A stretch of DNA of 40,900 nt from Chthoniobacteraceae bacterium (GCA_028714515.1 JAQTMF010000002.1:1-40900); one strand, 5' to 3'; positions 32,492 through 40,900 are shown, numbered from the stretch's first letter. Notes: generated by a model from the sequence alone, not told the origin. A program made the numbers and translations.

Positions 32492-33256
32492 ATGAAAACT
32501 CTCCCTGTGACCCTCAAGGATTTGGCCAAGATGATCGATCATTCGCTCCTTCATCCCACCATGACCGATGCCGACATCCGCAAAGGGTGTGAACTGGCCC
32601 GCGCCTACGACGTCGCAACGGCCTGTGTGAAACCGTATGCGATCCCGCTTGCCAGAGAAGTGCTCGCGGGAACCGATGTCGCCGTTTGCCCCGTCATTGG
32701 GTTTCCCCATGGGAACAGCGCCACCGCCATCAAAGTCCTGGAGGCCGAAGCCGCCGCCAGGGAAGGGGGCGCTGAGATCGACATGGTCATCAACATCGGG
32801 AAGGCGCTTGGGGGCGACTGGAGCTACGTCGCGGCGGAGATCCAGGCCGTCCAGGATGTCGTCGTGGCGAACCACGCCATTTTGAAGGTGATCTTTGAAA
32901 ACGATTTTCTGGAAGACCGGCACATCATCAAACTTTGCGAGATCTGCTCCGGCATCGGAGTCGCTTTTGTGAAGACCTCCACCGGCTACGGCTTTGTGAA
33001 GCAGAGCAACGGCATGTATACTTACAAAGGCGCGACCTTGCCGCACTTGAAGCTCATGCGGCAACATTGCCCGCCTTCCGTCCGGATCAAGGCGGCGGGC
33101 GGGGTGCGCACGCTGGACGATCTCCTGCTGGTGCGTTCCCTCGGCGTGAGCCGGATCGGCGCGACGGCGACCCAGGTCATCCTGGAGGAAGCCAAAAAGC
33201 GGGGCATCGGGGAGACCCCTCGGGAGGTCGAGATCAAGGACCCCGCTCTGGCCTAG
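32492..33256 (+). CDS. deoC: deoxyribose-phosphate aldolase
   Basis: The 254-residue TIM-barrel enzyme has the Schiff-base lysine K161 in AFVKTSTGYGF, a conserved VCPVIGFPHG loop and the second lysine in VRIKAAGGVRT. It cleaves 2-deoxyribose-5-phosphate to glyceraldehyde-3-phosphate and acetaldehyde in deoxynucleoside salvage. The ATG at 32492 starts the conserved part; the upstream frame is not protein-like. Other deo genes are absent. No Shine-Dalgarno site is visible. The next gene, recO, starts 54 bases downstream. Confidence 0.95.
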   Translation: MKTLPVTLKDLAKMIDHSLLHPTMTDADIRKGCELARAYDVATACVKPYAIPLAREVLAGTDVAVCPVIGFPHGNSATAIKVLEAEAAAREGGAEIDMVINIGKALGGDWSYVAAEIQAVQDVVVANHAILKVIFENDFLEDRHIIKLCEICSGIGVAFVKTSTGYGFVKQSNGMYTYKGATLPHLKLMRQHCPPSVRIKAAGGVRTLDDLLLVRSLGVSRIGATATQVILEEAKKRGIGETPREVEIKDPALA

Positions 33257-33310
33257 GCCGAGGGCCGCTGATCCCCGCGCGAAGTTCGAAAAACACCGGC
33301 GAACCCGCCC

Positions 33311-33847
33311 ATGGAAAGCACCCCCGCCATCCTGCTTCGGCGCACGAGGTTCTCGGAAACGAGCCTCATCGTGACGTGGCTGACGCGCGACCATGGCAAG
33401 CTCAAGACCATGGCGCGCGGGGTGTTGCGTCCCAAGAGCCCGCTGGCCGGGGCGCTGGATCTCTTTTTCGAGACGGAAATCGCGTTTGTGCGAAGCCGCC
33501 GGAGCGAGATCCATACCCTGCGCGAAGTGGTCCTGCGGAACCCGTTTGAGGGCTTGCGCAAAGACTACGCGCGGGTGGAGCTGGCCGCTTATTTTGTCGA
33601 ATTGCTGGAGGCGGCGACCGAGCCGGAGCACCCCGTGCCGGAGCTTTTCGATCTTCTGCACCGGGCCCTGGCTTATCTGGAAACCGCCGCGCCGAGCCGC
33701 CGCGCGCTGCTGCATTTTGAAAACGAACTGGCGCGTTTGCTGGGGATCCACGGCGAAGCGGGCACCGGAAGCGCCGCTTCGGCGCTCGCGCGGGCGTGTT
33801 CCCGGCTCCCCTCCGCGCGGCCGGGCCTCCTGCACAAGCTGCCGTAG
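33311..33847 (+). CDS. recO: short RecO-like DNA repair protein
   Basis: The 178-residue protein starts with the RecO OB fold: ILLRRTRFSETSLIVTWLTRDHGK, then MARGVLRPKSPLAG. A helical part (about 80-160) with FENELARLLGIHGE follows. Typical RecO is near 240 residues, and its C-terminal part usually carries zinc cysteines after the LLxxLGY region. Here the protein ends soon after that point, with no cysteine motif. It still should bind SSB and ssDNA and help RecR load RecA. The 3' end has no sign of a frameshift, so the short form looks natural. Confidence 0.8.
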   Translation: MESTPAILLRRTRFSETSLIVTWLTRDHGKLKTMARGVLRPKSPLAGALDLFFETEIAFVRSRRSEIHTLREVVLRNPFEGLRKDYARVELAAYFVELLEAATEPEHPVPELFDLLHRALAYLETAAPSRRALLHFENELARLLGIHGEAGTGSAASALARACSRLPSARPGLLHKLP

Positions 33848-33866
33848 CCGCCCAATGGGGCCGCCG

Positions 33867-33950
33867 TCACGGTTCCTCGTTTTTACATGCCCACCACACC
33901 CCGGTTAGCAGCGAGAAGACGAACAGGGAAAAAGCGGCGAGGGAGAGCAT
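33867..33950 (-). CDS. possible 27-residue single-pass membrane peptide
   Basis: This frame reads MLSLAAFSLFVFSLLTGVWW and then ACKNEEP. It is one hydrophobic helix with a charged C-terminal tail, as in small membrane proteins that associate with larger complexes. AGAGAGAG just upstream could act as a weak Shine-Dalgarno site. It lies 48 bases downstream of the UVR-motif gene on the same strand and could be co-transcribed with it. A frame this short could arise by chance, so confidence is low. Confidence 0.35.
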   Translation of the reverse strand: MLSLAAFSLFVFSLLTGVWWACKNEEP

Positions 33951-33998
33951 GGCTCTCTCTTTCAGCAACGGCCGTACCCAAAACGCGCGGCGGGCGCG

Positions 33999-34907
33999 CT
34001 ATTTTGAGCGTTTTTTGGAGGCCTTCGGCGTTTTGGGGGCCTTGGCCTGTTTGGATGCTTTGGGAGCGCCTTTGGGAGCGCTCTTGGCGGACGCTTTGGG
34101 GGCGCTTTTGGCCGTCCCCGTCTTTGGCTTGCGCGTGCGCTTAACCGGTTGCTTCTCAGGGGCCGTTTCGGCGCTTCGGAAGGCCCGGATGGCGTCCCGC
34201 AACTCCGCCGCCCGTTCGTAGGCTTCCGTCGCCACCGCGCGGTCCATTTCCCGCTGGAGAAGCTCCAGCTTGGAGAGCGGGCGTTTGCTGCGCAGCTCCT
34301 GGAGCCACTCCGTAAGGAACTCCACTTCCGGGCAGGTTTCCAGCGGCTCCGGCCGGGTTTTGATCATCTCCAGGATGCGGTCGCGGTTGCGCTCGATTTC
34401 CTCGATGGCGTTGCCGATGTTGCCCCGCTCCAGTTCCAGAGAGGCCTTGGCCCGGGTGTTCATCATCAGGACATAGGGGCGGAACTGCTCAAAGGATAGG
34501 GCCATGTCCTCCCGTTCCGCATGGCGCGAAACGAAGGTGAAAAGATCGAGGTTGTGCTGGGTGTCGCGCACCACACCGGCAAAGTCCTCCAATTGGAAGA
34601 GAGCCAGGTAGCGGTGGTAATATTGGACTCCCTCCTGGTGGAGTTCCCCGCAATCGTCGCCGCTCAGCGTGTAATCGCCCCCCTTGTCCATCGCGGATTT
34701 GGCCCGTTCCTTGTGCCACGTGAGAAGGGAATCCCGCCCGTGCGGGCGCGTACCGTCCGGCCGCCCGGCGGTTTCCATCTGAATCAACCCGAGATCGAGC
34801 CGGAGCTGGATTTTTTCTCTCCCGTCGACTCCCTTGATTTTGCGGACAAGAATCTGTCCAGGCTCGTGAGGCCAGCCTTCGAGGAGGGTGTTCAAATCCA
34901 AGTTCAT
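33999..34907 (-). CDS. UVR-motif protein with basic Lys/Ala/Pro tail
   Basis: The 302-residue protein starts MNLDLNTLLEGW; a TTG two codons upstream is a less likely start. The N-terminal half is unrecognised. A helical middle (about 80-200) may hold TPR-like repeats. A UvrB/UvrC (UVR) motif lies at about 215-250 (KLELLQREMDRAVATEAYERAAELRD). The last 45 residues are low-complexity Lys/Ala/Pro with KAPK-type repeats, like histone-H1 tails. UVR motifs mediate protein-protein contacts in UvrB/UvrC and also occur in McsA/ClpC. I infer a nucleic-acid-binding or adaptor role. It is divergent from the str operon. Confidence 0.7.
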   Translation of the reverse strand: MNLDLNTLLEGWPHEPGQILVRKIKGVDGREKIQLRLDLGLIQMETAGRPDGTRPHGRDSLLTWHKERAKSAMDKGGDYTLSGDDCGELHQEGVQYYHRYLALFQLEDFAGVVRDTQHNLDLFTFVSRHAEREDMALSFEQFRPYVLMMNTRAKASLELERGNIGNAIEEIERNRDRILEMIKTRPEPLETCPEVEFLTEWLQELRSKRPLSKLELLQREMDRAVATEAYERAAELRDAIRAFRSAETAPEKQPVKRTRKPKTGTAKSAPKASAKSAPKGAPKASKQAKAPKTPKASKKRSK

Positions 34908-35155
34908 AGGCAATATCGAAGCGTGAAATCGGGCGAAAACAAGCAGGAAAGCGGGTCAAACGCGCAAAAAACCGTGAAAAATTTTAAAACTCCCTTGCAG
35001 CCCGGGAGCATCTGCGATACAAAAACCATCCCGCGCCAATTAGGGCGTCTGGAAAGCAGGGGTTGGAAGTTCTTTGAAAAAAGCGACATCCGGTCCGGTT
35101 TCCGGCCGCGCTCCGAGCGGCGGGGGGAGGCGAAAAATGCAGTTGGCGCGGAGAA

Positions 35156-35188
35156 TTGACTTGCGCCATAGCTTGGTTCGTCTACAGT
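35156..35188 (+). promoter_or_regulatory. candidate promoter of the str operon
   Basis: TTGACT (35156-35161) overlaps TTGCGC (35161-35166), and TACAGT (35183-35188) follows. Using TTGCGC the spacer is 16 bases, the same arrangement as the rpmE candidate; with TTGACT it is 21, too long. Transcription would start near 35195, leaving a leader of about 88 bases. TTGCAG/TACAAA near 35004-35032 is a weaker upstream alternative. Confidence 0.4.
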
Positions 35189-35222
35189 TCGCGCTCCCCG
35201 CAACCAGCAGTGGATGTGGAAT

Positions 35223-35245
35223 CCCCGCTGCGAGGCGGGTTTTTT
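35223..35245 (+). terminator. terminator-like hairpin in the rpsL leader (possible attenuator)
   Basis: CCCGC (35224-35228) pairs with GCGGG (35235-35239) around TGCGAG, followed by six T residues (35240-35245). It lies 38 bases before rpsL and after the best promoter, so it would regulate the operon rather than end an upstream gene. A second small stem (CCCG/CGGG, about 35250-35262) follows. The stem has only five GC pairs, so read-through is expected. Confidence 0.5.
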
Positions 35246-35282
35246 GGTCCCCGTAAACCGGGAAACTTTTTTCAAATTTAAC

Positions 35283-35702
35283 ATGCCAACGATCAACCAG
35301 CTTGTCCGAAAGGGACGCAATAAGGTGACGGTGAAATCCAAGTCGCCGGCCCTTGTCAGTTGCCCGCAGCGCCGTGGGGTGTGCGTGCAAGTCATGACCC
35401 GTACTCCCAAGAAGCCCAACTCGGCGCTTCGCAAAGTCGCCAAAGTCCGGTTGACCAACGGCCAGGAGGTCATCGCCTACATTCCTGGCGAGGGACACAA
35501 CCTCCAGGAGCACTCGATTGTTCTCGTGCGTGGCGGCCGTGTGAAAGATCTTCCCGGCGTCCGTTATCATATTGTGCGCGGCACGCTCGACTCCCTCGGG
35601 GTGGATGGCCGTCGCCGTTCGCGCTCCAAATACGGGGCGAAACGTCCGAAGGCCGGCCAGGAGGCCGCAGCCAAGGGCAAAGGTGGAGCCAAGAAGAAAT
35701 AA
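35283..35702 (+). CDS. rpsL: 30S ribosomal protein S12
   Basis: The 139-residue protein begins [12 protein letters not shown], the universal S12 start. It contains [17 protein letters not shown] and [12 protein letters not shown], the two decoding-centre loops. The lysines at the positions where streptomycin-resistance changes arise are present, so the protein is of wild-type form. A longer in-frame start at 35214 was rejected. A Lys/Ala/Gly-rich tail of about 20 residues extends the C-terminus. The gene has no Shine-Dalgarno sequence; a T/A-rich stretch precedes the ATG. Confidence 0.98.
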   Translation: MPTINQLVRKGRNKVTVKSKSPALVSCPQRRGVCVQVMTRTPKKPNSALRKVAKVRLTNGQEVIAYIPGEGHNLQEHSIVLVRGGRVKDLPGVRYHIVRGTLDSLGVDGRRRSRSKYGAKRPKAGQEAAAKGKGGAKKK

Positions 35703-35708
35703 TTTCCT

Positions 35709-36182
35709 ATGTCCCGTCGTCGCAGAGTCATCAAAAAAACGGAGAAGTTTGACAGCCGCTACGGCAGCCCTCTGGTTGCCCGGTTGATCAACACGATCAT
35801 GGAGAGCGGCAAGAAATCCGTCGCCGAGCGCATTGTTTACGGTGCGATCGAAAAAACCCGCGAGGGTTCCGACTCGGTTGATCCGCTCGAAACGCTCAAC
35901 AAGGCGATCGACAACGTCAAGCCGCGCCTGGAAGTGAAGTCCCGCCGCGTTGGCGGTGCGACCTACCAGGTGCCCATGGAGGTTCCGGCTCCCCGCCAGA
36001 TGGCGCTTGCCATGCGCTGGATCGTCACCTTCGCCCTCAAACGCAAAAGCGTGCCGATGATGGATGCGCTTGCCAGCGAGCTGAAAGAAGCGGCCGCCGG
36101 ACAGGGCAATGCGATTAAAAAACGCGACGACACGCACAAGATGGCTCAGGCCAACCGCGCGTTCGCACATTTCCGATTCTAA
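35709..36182 (+). CDS. rpsG: 30S ribosomal protein S7
   Basis: The 157-residue protein starts [20 protein letters not shown] and has the usual length for S7, which binds the 3' domain of 16S rRNA and nucleates small-subunit head assembly. The GGATYQVP and RWIVTFAL segments are conserved. It follows rpsL after six bases with no recognisable Shine-Dalgarno site. In E. coli, S7 represses its own operon; I do not see an obvious S7 target here. Confidence 0.98.
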   Translation: MSRRRRVIKKTEKFDSRYGSPLVARLINTIMESGKKSVAERIVYGAIEKTREGSDSVDPLETLNKAIDNVKPRLEVKSRRVGGATYQVPMEVPAPRQMALAMRWIVTFALKRKSVPMMDALASELKEAAAGQGNAIKKRDDTHKMAQANRAFAHFRF

Positions 36183-36196
36183 CCTATTTTTCCACC

Positions 36197-38350
36197 GTGG
36201 CCGAACAAGCTTCCAATCCCAACTCTCCCGATCGTGCGTATCCGCTGGAGCGGACCCGCAACATCGGGATCGCTGCGCACATTGATGCCGGAAAGACGAC
36301 CCTCACCGAGCGAATCCTCTTCTACACGGGGATGATTCACAAGATCGGTGAAGTGCACGAGGGCACCACCGCCACCGACTGGATGGAGCAGGAGCGTGAG
36401 CGCGGCATCACGATCACCTCCGCCGCCACTACCTGCTTCTGGCAACAGACCAAGCAGGAAGGGGTTGTTAAACTTTTTGAGGGCATCAAGCACCGCGTCA
36501 ACATTATCGACACTCCCGGCCACGTGGACTTCACGGCCGAGGTCGAGCGCTCCTTGCGCGTTTTGGACGGAGCGGTTGCGGTATTCTGCGGCGTGGCCGG
36601 GGTTCAGCCCCAGTCCGAGACCGTCTGGCGCCAGGCAAGCAAATACGGCGTGCCGCGTATCGCGTTCGTCAACAAGATGGATCGCACCGGCGCCAATTTT
36701 GATAACGCCGTCAACGACATGCGCACCAAGCTCGGTGCGAATGCGTGGCCGATCCTTATCCCGCTGGGCCGGGAAGACTATCTCCGTGGTCAGCTCGATG
36801 TGATCAACAAGAAGGCGATCGTTTACTCCGATAACGACCAGTGGGGCTCCACTTATACGGTCGAGGAGATCCCCGCCGAACACAAAGAGATGATTGATCG
36901 GGCTCACGAAGAGCTCGTCAGCGCCGTCGCCGACCTCGATGACGAGGTGGGGACGCTCTTCCTCGAAGAAAAGCCGATCACCACCGAGGTTCTCAAACAG
37001 GCCATCCGCCGTTTGACCATCGCCAACAAGTTCGTCCCGGTTGTGGGCGGTTCCGCTTTCAAAAACAAAGGCGTTCAGTATCTCGTCGATGCCGTGGTGG
37101 ATTATCTCCCGAGCCCGCTCGAGACCGTTCCGGCCCGTGGACAAAACCCGGACACCAACGAAGAGGTCCTTGTCACGGCCGATGACAATGCCAAATTTTG
37201 CTCGCTCGCGTTCAAACTTTGGAGCGATCCCTTCGTGGGCAAGCTCGTTTTCTTCCGCGTCTACTCCGGCAAGCTCACCAAGGGCGACACCGTTTACAAC
37301 CCGCGCACGAACAAACGTGAGCGCATCAGCCGCCTGATCCAGATCCAGGCTGATAAACGCGAAGATATCGACGTTTGCTACTCGGGCGATATCGCCGCCA
37401 TCGTTGGTATCAAGAACATTACCACGGGTGACACCCTTTGCGACGAAGATCATCCTGTTCTTCTCGAACCGCCGACTTTCCCCGACACGGTTATTTCGAT
37501 GGCCGTCGAGCCCAAGACCAAAATCGACCAGGAGAAGATGTCCATCGCTCTGCAGCGTCTTGCTGAAGAAGATCCGACCTTCCGGGTTCGCACCGATGAG
37601 GAAACCGGCCAAACGATCATCGCGGGAATGGGTGAGCTTCACCTGGAGATCATCCGCGACCGTATGCTGCGTGAGTTCAAGGTCGAGGCCAACTCCGGCA
37701 AACCGCAGATCGCCTACCGCGAAACCATCACCGGCGAAGCCGGCGGCGAAGGCAAACTCGTCAAGCAGTCCGGTGGCCGCGGCCAATACGGTCACGTTGT
37801 CGTCCGGGTCAAACCGAACGAGCGCGGCGTGGGCATCACCATCGAGAACAAAACGGTGGGCGGCTCGATCCCGAAAGACTTCATCCCCGCCGTCAAGAAG
37901 GGCCTCGAAGAGGCTGTTCTGAACGGTGTCGTCGGCGGCTACCCTGTCATCGACGTCAACATCGACATCATCGACGGGTCCTTCCATGAAGTCGACTCCA
38001 ACGAAATGGCGTTCAAGATGGCCGCCATCTTCGCCGCCAAAGACGGCTTCAAGAAAGCGAAATCCATTCTTCTCGAACCGATCATGAAAGTCGAGAACCT
38101 CACCCCGGAAGAGTTCCAGGGCGATATTCTCGGCGACCTCAACCGCCGCCGTGGCCGCATCCAGAGCATGGAAGCCAAAGGTAATCTCTCGGCCGTTCAC
38201 GCCGAGGTGCCGCTGGCCGAAATGTTCGGTTACTCCACCGCAATCCGTTCCCTTTCCAAAGGCCGCTCATCCTACTCGATGGAGCCCTCGCACTTTGAGC
38301 AAGTGCCCGCCAGCGTTCTCGCGGCGGTGCTCGACCAGAAGGGTTCCTAA
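36197..38350 (+). CDS. fusA: elongation factor G
   Basis: The 717-residue GTPase starts with GTG. G1 is [12 protein letters not shown] (about 27-38), the switch region has [13 protein letters not shown]3 is DTPGHVDF and G4 is NKMD. Domains II to V follow, with the typical [15 protein letters not shown] segment. It drives translocation of tRNA and mRNA on the ribosome. The first 20 residues are a slightly longer N-terminus than in E. coli. The next gene is rpsJ, with no tuf between them. Confidence 0.98.
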   Translation: MAEQASNPNSPDRAYPLERTRNIGIAAHIDAGKTTLTERILFYTGMIHKIGEVHEGTTATDWMEQERERGITITSAATTCFWQQTKQEGVVKLFEGIKHRVNIIDTPGHVDFTAEVERSLRVLDGAVAVFCGVAGVQPQSETVWRQASKYGVPRIAFVNKMDRTGANFDNAVNDMRTKLGANAWPILIPLGREDYLRGQLDVINKKAIVYSDNDQWGSTYTVEEIPAEHKEMIDRAHEELVSAVADLDDEVGTLFLEEKPITTEVLKQAIRRLTIANKFVPVVGGSAFKNKGVQYLVDAVVDYLPSPLETVPARGQNPDTNEEVLVTADDNAKFCSLAFKLWSDPFVGKLVFFRVYSGKLTKGDTVYNPRTNKRERISRLIQIQADKREDIDVCYSGDIAAIVGIKNITTGDTLCDEDHPVLLEPPTFPDTVISMAVEPKTKIDQEKMSIALQRLAEEDPTFRVRTDEETGQTIIAGMGELHLEIIRDRMLREFKVEANSGKPQIAYRETITGEAGGEGKLVKQSGGRGQYGHVVVRVKPNERGVGITIENKTVGGSIPKDFIPAVKKGLEEAVLNGVVGGYPVIDVNIDIIDGSFHEVDSNEMAFKMAAIFAAKDGFKKAKSILLEPIMKVENLTPEEFQGDILGDLNRRRGRIQSMEAKGNLSAVHAEVPLAEMFGYSTAIRSLSKGRSSYSMEPSHFEQVPASVLAAVLDQKGS

Positions 38351-38389
38351 CCTCCATCGCATCGTTCTTTATCTCAATCGTCCTTTCCT

Positions 38390-38701
38390 ATGACAAACGG
38401 CCAACGAATTCGTATTCGGCTTAAAGCCTTCGACTACCGGATGCTCGACCAGTCCTCGCTGGACATCGTCGAAACCGCCAAGCGCACCGGCGCGAAAGTG
38501 GCGGGCCCGATTCCGCTCCCTACGCGGATTGAAAAATTCACCGTCAACCGTTCTCCGCACGTGGATAAAAAATCCATGGAACAGTTCGAAATCCGCACCC
38601 ACAAACGGTTGCTGGACATCATCGAGCCGACCGCCAAGACAGTGGACGAACTTAAGAAGCTGAACCTCCCGGCTGGTGTTGATATCACCATCAAGATCTG
38701 A
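38390..38701 (+). CDS. rpsJ: 30S ribosomal protein S10
   Basis: The 103-residue protein has the normal S10 sequence: [15 protein letters not shown] near the start, [21 protein letters not shown] in the middle loop and [10 protein letters not shown] at the end. It is in the small-subunit head and, as NusE, takes part in antitermination. It starts 39 bases after fusA, after a pyrimidine-rich stretch with no Shine-Dalgarno site. It begins the S10 part of the operon. Confidence 0.98.
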   Translation: MTNGQRIRIRLKAFDYRMLDQSSLDIVETAKRTGAKVAGPIPLPTRIEKFTVNRSPHVDKKSMEQFEIRTHKRLLDIIEPTAKTVDELKKLNLPAGVDITIKI

Positions 38702-38727
38702 CCGGCGTTCACGAACCAAGAACCGCA

Positions 38728-39378
38728 ATGAAATACGGACTGCTAGGAAAGAAAATCGGGATGACCCGAGTGTACGACGAGAAGGGGAAGATTGTTCCCG
38801 TCACCGTCGTCTCCGTGGAGGGCAATACGCTGCTCCAGGTCAAGACCGTCGAAAAGGATGGCTACAACGCCATTCAGGTTGGGTTTGACACCCAGAAAGA
38901 ATCGCGTCTGCCCAAAGCGCAGCTCGGCGTCTTCAAGAAAGCCGCCTCCGAGCCGAAAAAGCACGTTGGGGAATTCCGCCTCGCCGCGACCGACAAGGTC
39001 GAGGGGGAACTCAACCTCAAGGCCAACCACTTCCAGGCCGGGCAGATCGTCGACGTCATCGGGCAGTCCAAAGGCAAGGGCTTCCAGGGCATCATGCGCA
39101 AGCATGGCACCGACGGCCAGCCCGCTTCCCACGGTTCCATGATGCACCGCCGTCCGGGTTCCATCGGTTGCCGGTCCACTCCCGGCCGCATTTGGAAAAA
39201 CCAGAGCATGGCCGGTCACATGGGTGACGAGCGCGTGACGGTTCAAAATCTCGAGATCGTACAAGTGCGCGATGCCGAACAGGTTCTTCTGATTCGCGGC
39301 GCGGTTCCCGGATGCAACGGCGGTTACGTCGTTGTCCGTCCGGCCAAGAAATCCCCACTTCCCGCAGAGGCTAAGTAA
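38728..39378 (+). CDS. rplC: 50S ribosomal protein L3
   Basis: The 216-residue protein starts [18 protein letters not shown]. The central extension [22 protein letters not shown], followed by HRRPGSIG and MAGHMG, is the loop that reaches toward the peptidyl-transferase centre. It is one of the first proteins to assemble on 23S rRNA. Its stop codon overlaps the rplD start by one base (TAATG). Confidence 0.97.
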   Translation: MKYGLLGKKIGMTRVYDEKGKIVPVTVVSVEGNTLLQVKTVEKDGYNAIQVGFDTQKESRLPKAQLGVFKKAASEPKKHVGEFRLAATDKVEGELNLKANHFQAGQIVDVIGQSKGKGFQGIMRKHGTDGQPASHGSMMHRRPGSIGCRSTPGRIWKNQSMAGHMGDERVTVQNLEIVQVRDAEQVLLIRGAVPGCNGGYVVVRPAKKSPLPAEAK

Positions 39379-39989
39379 TGAGCGCAACGGTACTTTCAAT
39401 TGAAGCAGCCAAGGCGGCGAATCTCGCCGTCATCGAAAACGGCATTGGGACCCAGGCCGTGCACGACGTGGTGGTCGCCCTCCGGGCGGCGCGCCGCAGC
39501 GGCACCGCCAACACGAAGTCCAAAGCCGAAGTCAATCTTTCCGGCGCCAAACCCTGGCGTCAAAAAGGAACCGGACGCGCCCGCGCCGGTTACAAAGGTT
39601 CGGCAGTTTGGACGGGTGGCGGCGTCGTTTTCGGCCCGGTTGCCCGCGATTATTCCAAAAAGGTGACCAAGTCGGTCCGCCGCCTCGCGCTCCGCAAAGC
39701 GTTGAGCGCCCGGATCGTCGCCGGAGACGTGCTGGTGGTCGAGAACTTCGCCATCCTCACCCCGAAAACCAAAGCCTTCACCGGCTGGGTCAAGGAGAAC
39801 GTCGGCGTCGAAAAAGCGCTCATCATCTCCACCGACTTTGACGAAACGACGTTCATGGCCGCGCGCAACGTGCAGCCGACGCGTCTCGTCACCGCCGCCG
39901 AGGTCAACACCGAAGACCTCCTCGCTTACAAGAAGATCGTCCTCACGCAAGGGGCGCTCAGCAAACTGGCAGAAAGGACGCAGAAATGA
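39378..39989 (+). CDS. rplD: 50S ribosomal protein L4
   Basis: The 203-residue protein has the conserved loop AKPWRQKGTGRARAG (about 55-70) that lines the exit tunnel, and a VTKSVRRLALRKALSAR helix. In E. coli, L4 represses the S10 operon; there is no sign here of the matching leader before rpsJ. It is translationally coupled to rplC and overlaps rplW by four bases. Confidence 0.97.
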   Translation: MSATVLSIEAAKAANLAVIENGIGTQAVHDVVVALRAARRSGTANTKSKAEVNLSGAKPWRQKGTGRARAGYKGSAVWTGGGVVFGPVARDYSKKVTKSVRRLALRKALSARIVAGDVLVVENFAILTPKTKAFTGWVKENVGVEKALIISTDFDETTFMAARNVQPTRLVTAAEVNTEDLLAYKKIVLTQGALSKLAERTQK

Positions 39990-40270
39990 ACGAGCCGCAC
40001 GATTTGATCCAGACTATCGCCTTTAGCGAAAAGGCCACCATCCTCAGCGAAACGCTCGGCAAATACGTCTTCCGCGTCGCTCCCCACGCCAACAAGCTCC
40101 AGATCAAGCATGCCGTGGAGAAACTCTTTGGCAAAACGGTGACCAGCGTGAACACCTGCAACTATGCGGGCAAAAAACGGCGGGAACGCCGCGCTGACGC
40201 CGGCCGCACCGCGCATTGGAAGAAAGCCATCGTGACCTTGAAGGCCGGAGAAAAGATCGAACTGGCCTAA
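39986..40270 (+). CDS. rplW: 50S ribosomal protein L23
   Basis: The 94-residue protein has the L23 pattern: an N-terminal ATILSETLGKYVFRVAPHANK, then VEKLFGKTVTSVNT and WKKAIVTLKAGEKI. L23 sits at the tunnel exit and docks trigger factor and SRP. AAAGGA before the ATG is a clear Shine-Dalgarno site within the rplD end. It precedes rplB by 27 bases. Confidence 0.96.
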   Translation: MNEPHDLIQTIAFSEKATILSETLGKYVFRVAPHANKLQIKHAVEKLFGKTVTSVNTCNYAGKKRRERRADAGRTAHWKKAIVTLKAGEKIELA

Positions 40271-40297
40271 GGCACCCATTCACCGAGAACACCGACT

Positions 40298-40900
40298 ATG
40301 GCACTCAAAACTTTCCGTCCTCTGACTCCGACCATGCGCTACAAGGCGCTGCCGGCATTCGAGGAAATCACCAAGTCCAAGCCCGAGAAGAGCCTGCTCG
40401 TCACCCTCAAGAAAACGGGCGGCCGCAACAACCGCGGGCGTTTGACCTCCCGCCACATCGGCGGCGGGCACAAGCAGAAATACCGTCTCGTCGACTTCAA
40501 ACGCCGTAAGTTTGACGTCGTGGCTGAGGTGATCGGGATCGAATACGATCCGAACCGCAGCGCCCGTATCGCCCTCATCCAGTATGCGGACGGCGTGAAG
40601 AGCTACATCCTCGCCCCGCTCGGCCTGGCCGTGGGAGCGAAGGTTGTCTCCGGCGCGAATGTTCTGCCGGAGATCGGCAACGCGCTCCCTCTCAAGAACA
40701 TTCCGCTTGGTTCCGCGATCCATAACATCGAGTTGATCCCCGGCAAGGGCGGTCAAATCGCTCGCAGCGCCGGGCAGCAAGCTATTCTGAGCAACCGCGA
40801 AGCGGGCTACGCGCTCATCAAGATGCCCTCGGGCGAGATCCGCAAGATCAACGAGGAAGCCTACGCCACGATCGGACAGGTCGGCAACGTCGATCACATG
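40298..40900 (+). CDS. rplB: 50S ribosomal protein L2, 3' end outside window
   Basis: The first 201 codons of L2 are present, beginning [19 protein letters not shown]; the full protein is normally about 275 residues. The conserved [22 protein letters not shown] segment region and [24 protein letters not shown] are visible. The histidine loop near the peptidyl-transferase centre (GxxMNPxDHPHGGGEG) lies beyond the window edge. No stop codon occurs before position 40900, as expected for a gene cut by the edge. Confidence 0.96.
   Translation, partial: MALKTFRPLTPTMRYKALPAFEEITKSKPEKSLLVTLKKTGGRNNRGRLTSRHIGGGHKQKYRLVDFKRRKFDVVAEVIGIEYDPNRSARIALIQYADGVKSYILAPLGLAVGAKVVSGANVLPEIGNALPLKNIPLGSAIHNIELIPGKGGQIARSAGQQAILSNREAGYALIKMPSGEIRKINEEAYATIGQVGNVDHM

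Noticed and set aside
34010-34135. Tandem DNA repeat in the UVR-motif gene
   Set aside because: The repetition follows from the Lys/Ala/Pro codons of the protein tail; unit lengths vary and there is no sign of a separate element.
35214-35282. N-terminal extension of S12 from an upstream in-frame ATG
   Set aside because: S12 begins MPTINQLV almost universally, and the extension is encoded by the leader hairpin region.
36179-38200. 673-codon open frame antisense to fusA
   Set aside because: The forward frame is an intact EF-G; the reverse product is low in known motifs and rich in shadow-type residues.

Overview
The window is a 40.9 kb stretch of GC-rich, densely packed chromosomal DNA from a bacterium. 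It is almost entirely housekeeping genes. I see no phage, insertion sequence, CRISPR array or tRNA/rRNA gene. Gene order suggests the PVC group, most likely Verrucomicrobiota. The str and S10 operons run rpsL-rpsG-fusA-rpsJ-rplC with no tuf, rpmE sits directly before prfA, and several hypothetical proteins resemble ones I associate with Verrucomicrobiota. This assignment is an inference from gene order and protein flavour, not a search result. Many genes start without a Shine-Dalgarno sequence, and several likely promoters lie only about 10 bases from the start codon.

Layout. 1-6.4 kb: the end of a GT-C-like membrane glycosyltransferase, a DUF697 protein with a degenerate GTPase-like front half, bcp peroxiredoxin, a receiver-only response regulator, a small charged protein, a HAD phosphatase, a PIG-L deacetylase and prfA. 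6.5-14.3 kb: rpmE, ilvB with an upstream leader peptide and attenuator, gltA, a CBS-MgtE transporter, cimA (citramalate synthase), a PII protein and uppP. 14.3-16.2 kb: an oppBC permease pair with no binding protein or ATPase beside it. 16.4-23.0 kb: the cell-elongation cluster mreB-mreC-mreD-PBP2 followed by RNase G. 23.1-25.3 kb: a PhoB/PhoR-like two-component pair and a small protein. 25.4-31.1 kb: lysC, an unrecognised 603-residue membrane protein, a polyprenyl synthase and a membrane-anchored DUF4159 protein. 31.1-34.9 kb: a nested palindromic repeat, gluQ, deoC, a short recO, a possible 27-residue membrane peptide and a UVR-motif protein with a Lys/Ala/Pro tail. 35-40.9 kb: the str/S10 ribosomal-protein operon, running off the window inside rplB.

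How the genes relate. ilvB, gltA and cimA all draw on pyruvate or acetyl-CoA. cimA supplies isoleucine precursors independently of threonine, and ilvB acts in valine, leucine and isoleucine synthesis. The leader peptide before ilvB is rich in Val and Leu codons and has no Ile codon, and it is followed by mutually exclusive antiterminator and terminator pairings. uppP, the mre genes, PBP2 and the polyprenyl synthase all feed envelope growth, though they are in separate transcription units. The most notable find is the ilvB attenuator. Next are the nested palindromic repeats and a hairpin with a U-run in the rpsL leader.
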